NCBI GenBank assembly: GCA_021733705.1
Contig: JAIPKF010000072.1
Location: forward strand, 1-7,064
Direction: 5' to 3'
Length of the DNA: 7,064 nucleotides
From: Chthoniobacterales bacterium
Lineage (GTDB): Bacteria > Verrucomicrobiota > Verrucomicrobiia > Chthoniobacterales > UBA6821
This document shows positions 1-5,940 of this stretch, piece after piece. The notes below the pieces were generated by a model. It saw nothing but the letters and a program-made list of their open reading frames with translations, searched no databases and was not told the DNA's origin. The position numbers and the translations under genes are program-made. Each line of letters begins with the position of its first letter. The first letter of the stretch is position 1.

Positions 1-490
1 TTTCTTCTATTTTTTTTATATCAATCCAGCTCCAAGAATGTTGAGTCTCAGTCTCGATAAGAGCATCTGCGTCGAAGGAGAAGAGATAGCGAAAGTCATA
101 ATGAAGATGTGCTAGCTCCCTCTTAATGGGATTAGTAGGAATCATGTGAATGCTAATATCTAAAGGCATGGAATGCTTGCTCTGCCAGGGATGCGGTAAA
201 GCAGTGAATCCAGTTTCTTCAAGCAACTCTCTCTTTGCGGCTTGAATGGGGCTTTCTCCAAGATCCACGTGCCCTCCGGGTTGAAGCCATTTTTTTAAAA
301 AAGGATGAAAAATCATTAACATTTTTTCCTCTTGAATAATGATAGCACTAGCAACGATGTGGCTTGAGGTTCTAGCTCGATTCAATAAATTACTTGGGGT
401 TTCTTTCATCTCCTGAATCAAGGGAGTGAGAGCAGTCCGTTCCTCTGGGTAATAATTCAAATAATTACTGACTTCGTTTTCAAAATTCAT
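1..490 (-). CDS. Nudix hydrolase (C-terminus cut by window edge)
   Basis: Reading the minus strand from an ATG at 488-490 gives 163 residues, open to the window edge with no stop, so the C-terminus is missing. Residues 73-95 are a complete Nudix box: G73, five residues, E79, seven residues, then R87-E88 with E91-E92 and G94. The glutamates bind the catalytic divalent metal. The approach to the box (W68, QPGGH at 70-74) and a later DISIHMIP segment followed by HYDFRYLF fit the general Nudix fold. Family members hydrolyse nucleoside diphosphates linked to another group; the substrate here cannot be told from sequence. The start lies inside the last codons of livG (11-base overlap), which suggests translational coupling. 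A purine-rich GGAGAAGAAG stretch upstream could be a loose ribosome site. It is unusual to find this gene where livF would be expected. Family assignment is secure; the role is not. Confidence 0.93.
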   Translation of the reverse strand, partial: MNFENEVSNYLNYYPEERTALTPLIQEMKETPSNLLNRARTSSHIVASAIIIQEEKMLMIFHPFLKKWLQPGGHVDLGESPIQAAKRELLEETGFTALPHPWQSKHSMPLDISIHMIPTNPIKRELAHLHYDFRYLFSFDADALIETETQHSWSWIDIKKIEE

Positions 491-1280
491 TTTTTTCTTC
501 TTCTCCAAGATAGGCTTCAATAACACGGCGGTTTTGACGGATCTCCTCTGGAGTTCCTTCGGCAATAAGCTGGCCAAAATCGAGTACTAACATGCGATTG
601 CAAAGTCCCATAATAAAAGGCATATGATGTTCAATGAGAAGCATGCTCAAAGTAAATTCTTTTTGAATCCATCGAAGCAATTCCATAAGCTTATTCATTT
701 CTGCTTCATTCATTCCTGCTGCAGGTTCATCTAATAATAACAAACGAGGGCGTAGGGCAAGAGCACGTGCAATTTCCAAGCGACGTTGATCTCCATAGGA
801 AAGCCCCCCCGCAGCCTCATAAGCAAGAGAGGTCATAGAAAAAAGATCAAGGAGTTCCATGGATGCATGAATTGATTTTTTTTCTTCTTTAATTGCATGT
901 GGAGATCTTAGTAAAGCATCCAAGGGGGTGTAGGTGAGTTGTGTGTCGTAGGCGATTCGGATATTTTCTAACACAGTTAGTTGTTTAAAGAGTCGTATAT
1001 TTTGAAATGTTCTAGCGATTCCTAAATAACTTATCTGCACTGCACTTTTTTTTTGGATCTCTTGATTTAGCCAGATAATACTCCCAGAAGTTGATGGAAT
1101 AATACCTGAAAGAAGGTTGAAAAGAGTTGTTTTGCCTGCTCCATTAGGTCCAATAATTCCAAGACATTCCTTCGGATTAAGATGAAATGAAAGATCGATG
1201 ATGCTGCGCTGTCCTCCAAAATTTTTGTTTAGGAGTGCAACCTTCAGAAAATGCGCATCATTAAAATCGCTTTGTTCCAT
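480..1280 (-). CDS. livG: ABC transporter ATP-binding protein, LivG type
   Basis: This 266-residue protein is the cytoplasmic ATPase of a branched-chain amino acid-type (HAAT) importer. Walker A is GPNGAGKTT (residues 44-52), the Q-loop glutamine is Q93 in TFQNIRLF, the signature is LSYGDQ (160-165), and Walker B is LLLLDEP ending at P186. The D-loop reads AAGMN and the switch histidine is H218. The LSYG-type signature followed by RRLEIARAL, the PAAGMN motif and the C-terminal EGTPEEI...VIEAYLGEE are LivG hallmarks and separate it from LivF. Residue 219 is H where EHD is usual; this should be harmless because H218 is kept. The start ATG at 1278-1280 lies 40 bases after livM and has no clear Shine-Dalgarno sequence. 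The 3' end overlaps the Nudix gene. Substrate specificity comes from the binding protein, so leucine/isoleucine/valine is the family default, not proven. Confidence 0.95.
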   Translation of the reverse strand: MEQSDFNDAHFLKVALLNKNFGGQRSIIDLSFHLNPKECLGIIGPNGAGKTTLFNLLSGIIPSTSGSIIWLNQEIQKKSAVQISYLGIARTFQNIRLFKQLTVLENIRIAYDTQLTYTPLDALLRSPHAIKEEKKSIHASMELLDLFSMTSLAYEAAGGLSYGDQRRLEIARALALRPRLLLLDEPAAGMNEAEMNKLMELLRWIQKEFTLSMLLIEHHMPFIMGLCNRMLVLDFGQLIAEGTPEEIRQNRRVIEAYLGEEEKNEF

Positions 1281-1320
1281 AATTGATGAAATTGGATGTC
1301 CGTTTGTTCATTAAAATAAT

Positions 1321-2379
1321 TTAGAGAACGGAGTGATCGACCCCTTTGGTACGACTCTCTTTGGGTTGTAACCAAGTCCATTCACGAAAGCCCATAATCC
1401 CGCGTGGACGAAAGATCATTAGTAATACTAACAAGAGTGGCATAATAACCAATCGCCACACACCAAAAGGCTGTAAAAGTTGATAAAGGAGTGTAAAAAC
1501 AACTGCCCCTACAAGGGAGCCAGAGAGAGAGCCAACGCCCCCTAAATAGACCATCACCAGAATGTTTGTGGACTTTAAAATATCAAAGGAACTTGGATTA
1601 ATAAATTGAATTTGCTGAGCAAAAAGACCTCCAGCAACTCCTGCGAAAAAAGAAGAAATCACAAAGGTCATCATTTTAGCAGAGCGAGTTGAAACCCCCA
1701 TGGCTTGAGCTGCTATTTCATCTTCACGGATAGCTGTGATACTTCGCCCCCACTTTGAATTAATAAAATTACGCAAAATCCAAAAAGTAAGCACACCCCA
1801 AAAATAAGCCCAAGGTAAAGTAGTGAGTTGTGGAATACCTAAAAATCCACGAGGCCCTCCCACATAGGAGATATTTTCTAATCCTGACTTAACGATCATT
1901 AAAAAAGAAAGTGTAATAATGGCAAGATAGTCACCACGCGTTTTAAAGGAGAGTATAGCAAGGGGAACTCCCACAAGTGCGGCAACAAAGCCCCCTGCTG
2001 TCACGGCAAGTGGAAAAAGAAAAAAAATGGGAAGTGTTGGTGCGATTTTTACAGTAATGATTGCAGAGCTATAGGCACCAAGAGCCATAAAAGCTGCATG
2101 CCCAACAGAAAATTCCCCCATGTATCCATTAATAAGATTTAAACTGACACAAAGAATCGCATTAATAATTAATGTGATTAAAACAAAAGTAATGTAATTA
2201 TTAAAAAATTTCGGAATGAGCATTGAAGCAACTCCACCTAGAAGCAAGAGGCCTATATTTTGAAGCCAGACTATATATTTACTTTGAAGCCCTCGCTTAT
2301 TGAAAGCATCACCTGGTGATCGAAGCCTTTCCTCTTTGTTTGCTTGTTGTTGCATCAGAAAAATTTTCAGAATATTCAT
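1321..2379 (-). CDS. livM: ABC transporter permease, LivM type
   Basis: This 352-residue polytopic inner-membrane protein is one of the two permeases of the importer. About the first 35 residues are charged and cytoplasmic, then hydrophobic helices begin near residue 36. Family motifs are present: NGYMGEFSVGHAAFMALGAY (84-103), the EAA-like cytoplasmic loop around SITAIREDEIAAQAMGVS (213-230) that contacts the ATPase, and GGVGSLSG (280-287). The tail carries FRPRGIMG, the usual end of the last helix. Length is normal for LivM. The start ATG at 2377-2379 was chosen as the longest frame; M9 is an alternative, and both would leave the membrane part intact. An AGAGAGAG run sits rather far upstream and is only a weak ribosome site. 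It follows livH after a 120-base gap, the widest inside the transporter cluster, and precedes livG by 40 bases. Confidence 0.94.
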   Translation of the reverse strand: MNILKIFLMQQQANKEERLRSPGDAFNKRGLQSKYIVWLQNIGLLLLGGVASMLIPKFFNNYITFVLITLIINAILCVSLNLINGYMGEFSVGHAAFMALGAYSSAIITVKIAPTLPIFFLFPLAVTAGGFVAALVGVPLAILSFKTRGDYLAIITLSFLMIVKSGLENISYVGGPRGFLGIPQLTTLPWAYFWGVLTFWILRNFINSKWGRSITAIREDEIAAQAMGVSTRSAKMMTFVISSFFAGVAGGLFAQQIQFINPSSFDILKSTNILVMVYLGGVGSLSGSLVGAVVFTLLYQLLQPFGVWRLVIMPLLLVLLMIFRPRGIMGFREWTWLQPKESRTKGVDHSVL

Positions 2380-2499
2380 TGGATTTTATAATCTCTCTCT
2401 AAGGCACTATATTCCCTTATGCTTTATCCTATGAAATCTTAGTAAGGAGTTCGATTAGGGCACCTACAACTGCAAAAATATTTTTACTCAGTAAGAGTT
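2380..2499 (-). other. 120-base gap between livH and livM
   Basis: No open frame of note and no convincing Rho-independent terminator. It contains a 12-base A/T palindrome at 2474-2485 (AAAAATATTTTT) and an adjoining TTACT-C-AGTAA at 2484-2494, both too weak or too tight to be a terminator hairpin. On the minus strand a TATAGT hexamer lies about 19 bases after TTTCAT, a poor match to a housekeeping promoter. The gap could hold a weak internal promoter or a processing site, but nothing seen proves it. Confidence 0.4.
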
Positions 2500-3375
2500 T
2501 CACACCTTTTGTAAAGGGGGTTCTCCTAAAATCCCATAAGGTTTAAAAACTAAAATAATTAGGAGTAGTGAGTAAGCAATAAGGTCCCGATAGGTAGAGG
2601 GAAGAATCGTTACACTAATCACCTCCGTTGTTCCGAGAATATAGGCTCCTAGTAGAGCTCCGCGTATGCTTCCTATGCCTCCAATCACCGCAGCTACAAA
2701 GGCTTTCCATCCAATAAGGATTCCCATAGAGGAGGAGATTACCGGATAGGCTAGGGCATAAAGTAATCCGGCAGCACCGCCAAGAGCACCTCCCAAAGCA
2801 AATGTGAGAGAAATAATCCTATTGGCAGGAATGCCGAGAAGAGAAACCATTACTCGATCGCAAGACAAGGCTCGAATCGCCATTCCTAAGGATGTAAAGC
2901 GAATGATAAAATCCAAAAGGAGCATGAGAGTTAAAGAAACTCCAACCACTAGTATCTGGAGGAAGGAGATAGTAATTCCATAAAAGTGAATTGTACTATT
3001 TTGAAGGAGTGTTGGCATGTGCCTGGGATAAGGACTTATAGCGAGTGTAATGTTTTCAATGATAAGTCCACACCCTAAAGAGGTAATAATTGCAGAAACT
3101 CGAGGAGCATTACGAATAGGGCGATAGGCAAGGCGTTCTAGTAAAGCTCCTAGAAAGCCGATAGTTATCATTGTTAATGGAAGTACAATCCAAAGTGGAA
3201 TAGGAACGATAGCTTCTAGCAAGAGGCAAGTAAAAGCACCTAACATGAAGAGATCTCCATGGGCAAAATTAATCATGCTCAACACTCCATAGACTAAACT
3301 ATATCCTAATGCAATTAATGCATAGATGGACCCAAGTTGAAACGCATTGATGACTTGTTGAGCAATATAATCCAT
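2500..3375 (-). CDS. livH: ABC transporter permease, LivH type
   Basis: This 291-residue multi-span inner-membrane protein is the partner permease to LivM. Signature segments are in order: a first helix with LGSIYALIALGYSLVYGV (14-31), the LivH hallmark INFAHGD (35-41), RLAYRPIR (81-88), the ATPase-contact loop RALSCDRVMVSLLGI (168-182), and GGIGSIRGA (232-240). It ends with FKPYGILG. Length is typical for the family (about 290-310). The ATG at 3373-3375 lies only 7 bases after the livK stop, so the two are almost certainly co-transcribed and probably translationally coupled; a weak GGTAAAG sits inside the end of livK. The UrtB urea permeases are related, but the neighbouring binding protein does not look specifically like a urea-binding protein. 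Confidence 0.95.
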   Translation of the reverse strand: MDYIAQQVINAFQLGSIYALIALGYSLVYGVLSMINFAHGDLFMLGAFTCLLLEAIVPIPLWIVLPLTMITIGFLGALLERLAYRPIRNAPRVSAIITSLGCGLIIENITLAISPYPRHMPTLLQNSTIHFYGITISFLQILVVGVSLTLMLLLDFIIRFTSLGMAIRALSCDRVMVSLLGIPANRIISLTFALGGALGGAAGLLYALAYPVISSSMGILIGWKAFVAAVIGGIGSIRGALLGAYILGTTEVISVTILPSTYRDLIAYSLLLIILVFKPYGILGEPPLQKV

Positions 3376-3382
3376 GAATTAT

Positions 3383-4549
3383 CTATGGCTTTACCGTTTC
3401 TACATAGACAAATCGTCCATCATTAATGGTAAGAATAATAATATTTTTTAAAGGATCATGATTATCCTTCAAGAAGATAAAATCACCCGTTACACCAGAA
3501 AATTGCTCTATGTTCGACATCGCCTGTACTATGGCAGTTCGATTAAGAGAATCAGCCTTTTTAATGGATTCAATAACGAGTCCGATTGCGTCATAAGTTA
3601 ATGCAGCAATATCATCTGGAGGCTGGCCATAAGCAGACTGATAATTAGTATTAAATTTTTTGACTGCAGGTAGGTCTGACTCTAGCGAAAAATGGTTTGA
3701 AAAATAAGAGCCATTTAAATAATGACCCGTATCGAGTGTGACAATATCGGGAGTACTCCAAGAGTTATATCCTAAAAATCGAGCCGTAATTCCTAATCTT
3801 CGTGCTTGTTGTGCAATTAGTGGAACATCGTTGTAATAAGCAGGGATAAAAAGAAGGTCAGGATTTGCTGCTTTAATTTTTGTTAATTGAGCACTAAAAT
3901 CCCGGTCTCCAGTAGTGTACGTTTCTGTTGCAACAACCTTACCGCCCTCTTTGAGAAAAGATTTTTGAAATTGGTGAGCTGCACTATTAGGCGATTCACT
4001 CGATATGTCATAGAGGATTGCTGCTTGTGAAGCGTGTAAATGATTAATCGCAAATCGAGCCAGTAGAGGCGTCTCCACTAATTCTGTAAAACAAGCTCGA
4101 AAGACATTTTTTTTAAAGGAGCCATTACTATTTCGGGTGGTCCTAAGGTTTGTAGACCAAGGGGAGATCATAAGACATCCCATACTCTCTGCAATTTCAG
4201 AGGAAGGGACAGCGCATGAGCTGATATTAGGTCCAATCATGGCAACGACCTCATTTTGAGCAATGAGTCTTTGAGAAATAGCTACAGATTCATCTGGTTT
4301 GGATCCATTGTCCCCAATTACAAGCTCAAGAGACATTTTTTTTCCTGCAACATTAATCCCACCTGATTGGTTTACTTCAGCAACTAATAACTTAGCAGCA
4401 TTCACACACGAAGCCCCAATCGCAGGTGCCTCTCCAGTGATCTCAGCATTGATGCCAATTTTAATAACTGGCTTTGTTGGATGGCAACTAGCAAGCAAAC
4501 AAAGAGAAAAGAAAATCAAATAGAGAATGGAGATAGCTTGTTTGTTCAT
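3383..4549 (-). CDS. livK: ABC transporter substrate-binding lipoprotein (LivK/LivJ-like)
   Basis: This 388-residue exported binding protein of the type I periplasmic fold (Peripla_BP_6) should capture the ligand for the LivHM channel. Residues 1-21 form a signal peptide with a hydrophobic core, and the lipobox L19-A20-S21-C22 predicts signal peptidase II cleavage and lipid attachment at C22. The family opening IKIGINAEITGEAPAIGAS (29-47), NQSGGI (60-65), IGPNISS (105-111) and SPWSTN (129-134) are all present. The latter two line the ligand cleft in LivJ/LivK-type proteins and contact the amino acid backbone. Branched-chain amino acids are the default guess; other amino acids, amides or aromatic acids are possible in this family. 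The ATG at 4547-4549 gives the whole signal peptide; no good Shine-Dalgarno is visible. It lies 44 bases after the small membrane protein gene, and I see no clear promoter or terminator in that gap. Confidence 0.92.
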   Translation of the reverse strand: MNKQAISILYLIFFSLCLLASCHPTKPVIKIGINAEITGEAPAIGASCVNAAKLLVAEVNQSGGINVAGKKMSLELVIGDNGSKPDESVAISQRLIAQNEVVAMIGPNISSCAVPSSEIAESMGCLMISPWSTNLRTTRNSNGSFKKNVFRACFTELVETPLLARFAINHLHASQAAILYDISSESPNSAAHQFQKSFLKEGGKVVATETYTTGDRDFSAQLTKIKAANPDLLFIPAYYNDVPLIAQQARRLGITARFLGYNSWSTPDIVTLDTGHYLNGSYFSNHFSLESDLPAVKKFNTNYQSAYGQPPDDIAALTYDAIGLVIESIKKADSLNRTAIVQAMSNIEQFSGVTGDFIFLKDNHDPLKNIIILTINDGRFVYVETVKP

Positions 4550-4593
4550 CTATTTGTTCTAGAAGTTTATAATAATAGCTTCAAGAGAATCTC

Positions 4594-5058
4594 CTATAAA
4601 CTCATTAAGGATTGTTTTTCAGAAGATTTTTTTTGTAGTAAATGAGAAATGGAGAAAAAGATAGAGTCATTATCTTTGTCACTCTCATCAAAGGAGACCG
4701 GTTTCTCTTCACTTTTTTCAATAATCGGTGATGAGTAGTAGTGAATTGCTGAAAAATTGTCGGAACAAAGAAGGCTCGAGGCAGAGTCGTTCTCATTTTT
4801 AACAGAGGATTTCGTTTGAAGGATGATAATAGAGCAACCAAGTGCTACTGCAGTCGCAGCTACGTAGGCAATCCTAGGAATGGGAAGATCAGAAAAGAAA
4901 AAAGATATTTGTTCTTTTAATTCATTAAAAAAAGACCTGCACGAAGATGTGTTGTCTTGGCGGCGATGAAATTCTGAAATAAATTCTTCGACCATTTCAG
5001 AAGAGGGATATTCATAGTTCTTGAGTTGAAGTAAGTGATGAATTTTTTGTTCGTCCAT
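4594..5058 (-). CDS. Small single-span membrane protein, possible ECF sigma partner
   Basis: This is a 154-residue protein I cannot assign to a named family. The N-terminal part (1-60) is soluble and charged, with a compact segment LLQLKNYEYP (9-18) and EEFISEFHRRQ (24-34). One hydrophobic segment at about 63-80 should span the inner membrane, followed by an acidic, serine-rich C-terminal region with no recognisable domain. No zinc-binding HxxxCxxC motif of ZAS-type anti-sigma factors is present. The topology (cytoplasmic N-terminus, one span, extracytoplasmic C-terminus) and position 27 bases after an ECF sigma gene fit an anti-sigma factor or sigma-linked regulator; that role is inference. 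From memory, similar N-termini occur in short proteins beside ECF sigma genes in Verrucomicrobia. The start is well supported: ATG at 5056-5058 has the strongest ribosome site in the window. Confidence 0.8.
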   Translation of the reverse strand: MDEQKIHHLLQLKNYEYPSSEMVEEFISEFHRRQDNTSSCRSFFNELKEQISFFFSDLPIPRIAYVAATAVALGCSIIILQTKSSVKNENDSASSLLCSDNFSAIHYYSSPIIEKSEEKPVSFDESDKDNDSIFFSISHLLQKKSSEKQSLMSL

Positions 5059-5067
5059 AGGTGAAAT

Positions 5068-5074
5068 CTCCTCC
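5068..5074 (-). promoter_or_regulatory. Strong Shine-Dalgarno site
   Basis: GGAGGAG on the minus strand with a 9-base spacer to the ATG at 5056-5058. It fixes the start of the small membrane protein and suggests efficient independent translation. The other genes in the window show weak or no such sites, so this gene stands out. Confidence 0.8.
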
Positions 5075-5085
5075 GTTCTAAAACT

Positions 5086-5802
5086 CTATTTTAACATAAA
5101 TTCTCTTAAATAATTTTGCAACTGTCGGTGAGCATAAAAAAGTCGTGATCGTACAGTGCCTTCGGATGTTTTAAGAATTTTGGCAATTTCTGATTGAGGC
5201 ATTCCTTGGATATCGAAGAGAGTAACCACAGCTCGATGTGGAGCTGAAAGTTGTAACATGGCTTTAGTCAGTTTTTTTTGAAGCTCTTGATTGTTCATTG
5301 CTGCTGCTGGATCTAAAGATGCTTTATTTTTTGTCGCTTCAATAAATTCAGGATCATTCTCAATGGGGTGATCATCATCATTAATACTCGTATAGCGTTG
5401 ACGTCGCTGTTTTTTGATAAAGTTTAATGTCATGTTAACAGCAATCCGATAGATCCACGTATAGAAGCTTGATTTTCCATGAAAATGATTAATAGATCTG
5501 TAAGCTTTTGAAAAAACTTCCTGGAGAAGATCATTGGTATCCTCATGATCTGAGGTCATATGATAAATGAGACCATAAAGGCGAGAATGATATTTTCGAA
5601 TAAGATTATCGAAAGCCTTGGAACTACCATGTTGTGTTTGTGAAACAAGAAAGTTATCTTCGTCTGCTATATCGGATTTTGACTGATTCAATTGCACAGT
5701 TTCCTCTGTGGCCACCATGGTATTTAGGAAGGAATGAGCAATCTGAAAAAAAAAGCAGGATAACGGTAAGCTAAATGTTCTCGAATGAAGAGTGGAAATC
5801 AT
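5086..5802 (-). CDS. RNA polymerase ECF-type sigma factor
   Basis: This 238-residue reading frame is a sigma-70 family, group 4 (ECF) factor that would direct RNA polymerase to a specific promoter set. Region 2 spans about 64-133 with DLLQEVFSKAYRSI (91-104) and FYTWIYRIAVNMTLNFIKK (113-131), the core-binding and -10 recognition helices. Region 4 spans about 174-231 with the helix-turn-helix GMPQSEIAKILKTSEGTVRSRL (about 200-221, key residues S204, E205, S213, G215, R218, R220). Region 3 is absent, as expected for ECF factors. The start is uncertain. A TAA stop immediately precedes the first ATG (5800-5802), but residues 1-28 are hydrophobic and unlike a sigma N-terminus. ATG at 5716-5718 (M29), or GTG/TTG codons a few residues later preceded by GAGG, are plausible true starts. 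The domain boundaries suggest a real protein of about 200-210 residues. It sits upstream of a likely membrane regulator and the liv genes. Confidence 0.93.
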   Translation of the reverse strand: MISTLHSRTFSLPLSCFFFQIAHSFLNTMVATEETVQLNQSKSDIADEDNFLVSQTQHGSSKAFDNLIRKYHSRLYGLIYHMTSDHEDTNDLLQEVFSKAYRSINHFHGKSSFYTWIYRIAVNMTLNFIKKQRRQRYTSINDDDHPIENDPEFIEATKNKASLDPAAAMNNQELQKKLTKAMLQLSAPHRAVVTLFDIQGMPQSEIAKILKTSEGTVRSRLFYAHRQLQNYLREFMLK

Positions 5803-5841
5803 ATTTAGAATTTCAGTTCTATCAGAGAAATTTCCGCGAGG

Positions 5842-5854
5842 GAACTTAAAGTTC
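5842..5854. repeat. 13-base palindrome GAACTT-A-AAGTTC
   Basis: Two perfect 6-base arms around a central A. Each arm matches the GAACTT core typical of ECF sigma -35 elements. On the plus strand GGAACTT (5841-5847) is followed after 16 bases by TCGAAA (5864-5869), an ECF-like spacing. On the minus strand the only -10-like TCTGA is 22 bases away, too far. It could be an operator, an ECF promoter element or chance. Confidence 0.45.
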
Positions 5855-5864
5855 TCCTTTTGAT

Positions 5865-5876
5865 CGAAATATTTCG
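5865..5876. repeat. 12-base perfect palindrome CGAAATATTTCG
   Basis: Perfectly self-complementary with no loop, centred at 5870/5871, ten bases from the neighbouring 13-base palindrome. Shape and position suggest a dimeric protein-binding site, but the sequence matches no operator I can name with confidence. Confidence 0.4.
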
Positions 5877-5887
5877 TAGGCCGTAGG
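5875..5887. repeat. Direct repeat CGTAGG-C-CGTAGG
   Basis: Two copies of CGTAGG (5875-5880 and 5882-5887) separated by one base, just beside the palindromes. It is short enough to be chance and is recorded only because it adds to the repeat density of this spacer. Confidence 0.3.
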
Positions 5888-5940
5888 TGATTGGGATGAA
5901 ATATCCGGGCTAGTTATTTTTCAAAATTGTATAACATCCC

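Larger units (their letters stand above)
5803..5940. other. Spacer between rho and the sigma gene with palindromes
   Basis: This 138-base spacer must hold the end of the rho transcript and the promoter or leader of the sigma gene. It contains a 13-base palindrome, a 12-base palindrome, a short direct repeat, and a GGGATG/CATCCC pair (5893-5898 and 5935-5940) with a 36-base loop right after the rho stop. I see no classic GC-stem plus T-run terminator and no clear housekeeping -35/-10 pair on the minus strand. An AAAAGGAG ribosome-like motif on the minus strand has no start codon at a suitable distance. Confidence 0.5.

Noticed and set aside
288..302. Slippery T-TTA-AAA-like heptamer in the Nudix gene as a programmed frameshift
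   Set aside because: The zero frame encodes an intact Nudix box immediately after it, and the -1 frame ends within about 40 codons without any domain; a chance T/A run.
4299..4523. Plus-strand open frame of 74 codons inside livK
   Set aside because: It lies wholly antisense to a well-supported binding protein gene, has no ribosome site and no recognisable domain; it is a shadow frame.
3383..4549. Binding protein as UrtA of a urea transporter
   Set aside because: The protein has general LivK/LivJ-type motifs, and no urease or urt-type second ATPase is present; urea is not excluded but is not supported.
4605..4841. Second minus-strand frame of 78 codons within the small membrane protein gene
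   Set aside because: It overlaps in another frame, is rich in basic and low-complexity residues, and has no independent start signal.
5893..5940. GGGATG/CATCCC inverted repeat as the rho terminator
   Set aside because: Only six base pairs with a 36-base AT-rich loop and no T-run after the second arm on the minus strand; too weak to call.
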